DNA of 7,300 bases, taken from DYJK01 sp964464825. Its GTDB lineage: Bacteria; Bacteroidota; Ignavibacteria; Ignavibacteriales; Melioribacteraceae. This document shows, piece after piece, positions 6,701 through 7,300 of the stretch (positions are counted from its first letter, which is position 1; each line of letters starts with the position of its first letter). Under the pieces are notes generated by a model. That model was not told the origin of the DNA, ran no database searches, and saw nothing but the letters and a program-made list of their open reading frames with translations. Both the position numbers and the translations under genes were made by a program. The stretch is taken from the NCBI GenBank assembly GCA_964464825.1, contig CAYXKL010000120.1, positions 1 to 7,300 on the forward strand, read 5' to 3'.

Positions 6701-6763
6701 TACTTTTTCTATAAATTTTATTACCGTGAAAAAGAGACTACTGAAGACGGTAAGGAAAAGTAA
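6701..6763 (+). other. In-frame continuation beyond the TAA
   Basis: This stretch extends the frame of the small membrane protein by 20 sense codons plus a TAA. It encodes six or seven aromatic residues that complete a membrane helix, then a tail alternating acidic and basic residues (REKETTEDGKEK) typical of a cytoplasmic C-terminus. From 6738 it overlaps the 3' end of the convergent TonB-family gene by 26 bp. In AT-rich DNA a 20-codon open stretch is not rare by itself; the composition is the main argument. Confidence 0.45.
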
Positions 6764-7300
6764 TTACAACAGTTTGTTCAACTTGCTTTGCTCTTGAAGG
6801 AAGCGGTTCAAAACGCCATTGTCTAAGTGAATTTATAGCTGCCAATTCCAAACGTGCATCCGCTTTAATTAACGGGAAGATTTTCCCGACAGTACCATCG
6901 GGCAGAATTGTAAATCTCAATTTAACATCAATTTCTTTAGAAACACCTTCCGGATATTCGGGCAGAGAATAGCTATATATTTTCCGCATTCCTTTTCCGC
7001 CGAAATCAATTTCAAATCCAAAACCACCTTCACCCTCACTTTCCGGTTCAGTCCCTTTGGATTTGTTCTGTTCTGTATTTAGCGGTTTAATTTTTTCAGC
7101 GTCAACAGATTCTTTCTGATTCTTTTTATCAGTCTCTAAAATTTTATTATCGGTTTCTCTGTTTTTTGTTTCAGGCAGTTTTACTTTTTTCTGTTCATCT
7201 GCATTAACAATTTTTTTTTCTTCTTTCGGTTTGCTTTTTTCGGTTAGAGGATCAACACCAAAAGGACCGGCACTGCCCATACTCGATCCGCTACCAAAAC
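6738..7300 (-). CDS. TonB-family energy transducer, C-terminal part
   Basis: The frame stays open to the right edge, so the gene is partial. The Met at 7278-7280 lies inside a Gly/Ser-rich stretch (FGSGSSMGSAGPFG) and is probably internal. Missing outside the window would be the N-terminal membrane anchor. Counting from that Met, residues 12-80 are a Lys/Glu-rich linker of the kind that spans the periplasm, 82-97 are Gly-rich, and about 99-180 form the TonB C-terminal domain. Visible hallmarks are SLPEYPEGV, the FTILPDGTVGKI core, the helix LELAAINSLRQWRFEPLP and the final strand QTVVITFPYRLQ. TonB couples the inner-membrane ExbB-ExbD motor to outer-membrane receptors; which receptor is served cannot be told. 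It is convergent with the plus-strand cassette, with no clear terminator between them. Confidence 0.88.
   Translation of the reverse strand, partial: FGSGSSMGSAGPFGVDPLTEKSKPKEEKKIVNADEQKKVKLPETKNRETDNKILETDKKNQKESVDAEKIKPLNTEQNKSKGTEPESEGEGGFGFEIDFGGKGMRKIYSYSLPEYPEGVSKEIDVKLRFTILPDGTVGKIFPLIKADARLELAAINSLRQWRFEPLPSRAKQVEQTVVITFPYRLQ

Noticed and set aside
6703..6734. Possible terminator hairpin CTTTTTC ... GAAAAAG
   Set aside because: The arms are only 7 bp and A/T-rich with an 18-nt loop, and no T-run follows on either strand; the stretch is better explained as the continuation of the small membrane gene.
7278..7280. ATG at 7278-7280 as the true start of the TonB-family gene
   Set aside because: The frame is open upstream with the same Gly/Ser-rich composition and no ribosome-binding site, and a TonB protein needs an N-terminal membrane anchor that is absent here.

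Overview
The window is AT-rich DNA that looks like a member of the Bacteroidota/Ignavibacteriota side of the FCB group. The clues are a giant lipoprotein built of SPNGGE-type beta-sandwich repeats, an NHL-type propeller, a DUF2085 membrane protein, a TonB-family energy transducer with a Lys/Glu-rich linker, and a tRNA without an encoded CCA. The lineage is inferred from gene style; no marker gene is present.

Left part (1-284): a bulged inverted repeat lies at the very edge. A tRNA-Gln(CUG) on the minus strand follows, with its own strong intrinsic terminator. An AT-rich spacer upstream of the tRNA holds a perfect 9-bp inverted repeat that overlaps a promoter-like sequence pointing the other way. 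A long hairpin terminator then closes the large gene that follows.

Centre (285-4502, minus): one 1405-residue gene encodes a lipoprotein with a signal peptide, lipobox cysteine, acidic linker and 14 tandem Ig-like domains of about 95 residues. Some of the domains appear to have been duplicated as pairs. Every ORF in other frames or on the plus strand inside this gene is judged a shadow.

Right part (4503-6763, plus): a 137-bp divergent intergenic region leads into four tightly packed genes with gaps of 4, 1 and 1 bp. They encode an exported beta-propeller, a DUF2085 membrane protein with CHQ and CARC motifs, a second multi-pass membrane protein resembling DUF4199 in layout, and a small membrane protein. 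Two of the four start with TTG. The last gene stops at a TAA inside what looks like a third membrane helix, and the same frame continues coherently for 20 more codons. The spacing suggests one envelope-located module of unknown function.

Right edge (6738-7300, minus): the C-terminal part of a TonB-family protein, convergent with the cassette; its N-terminus lies outside the window.

The best candidates for something undescribed are the four-gene propeller/DUF2085/membrane cassette with its interrupted last gene, and the paired-domain architecture of the giant lipoprotein. No CRISPR array, insertion sequence, phage gene or recognised defence gene was seen.
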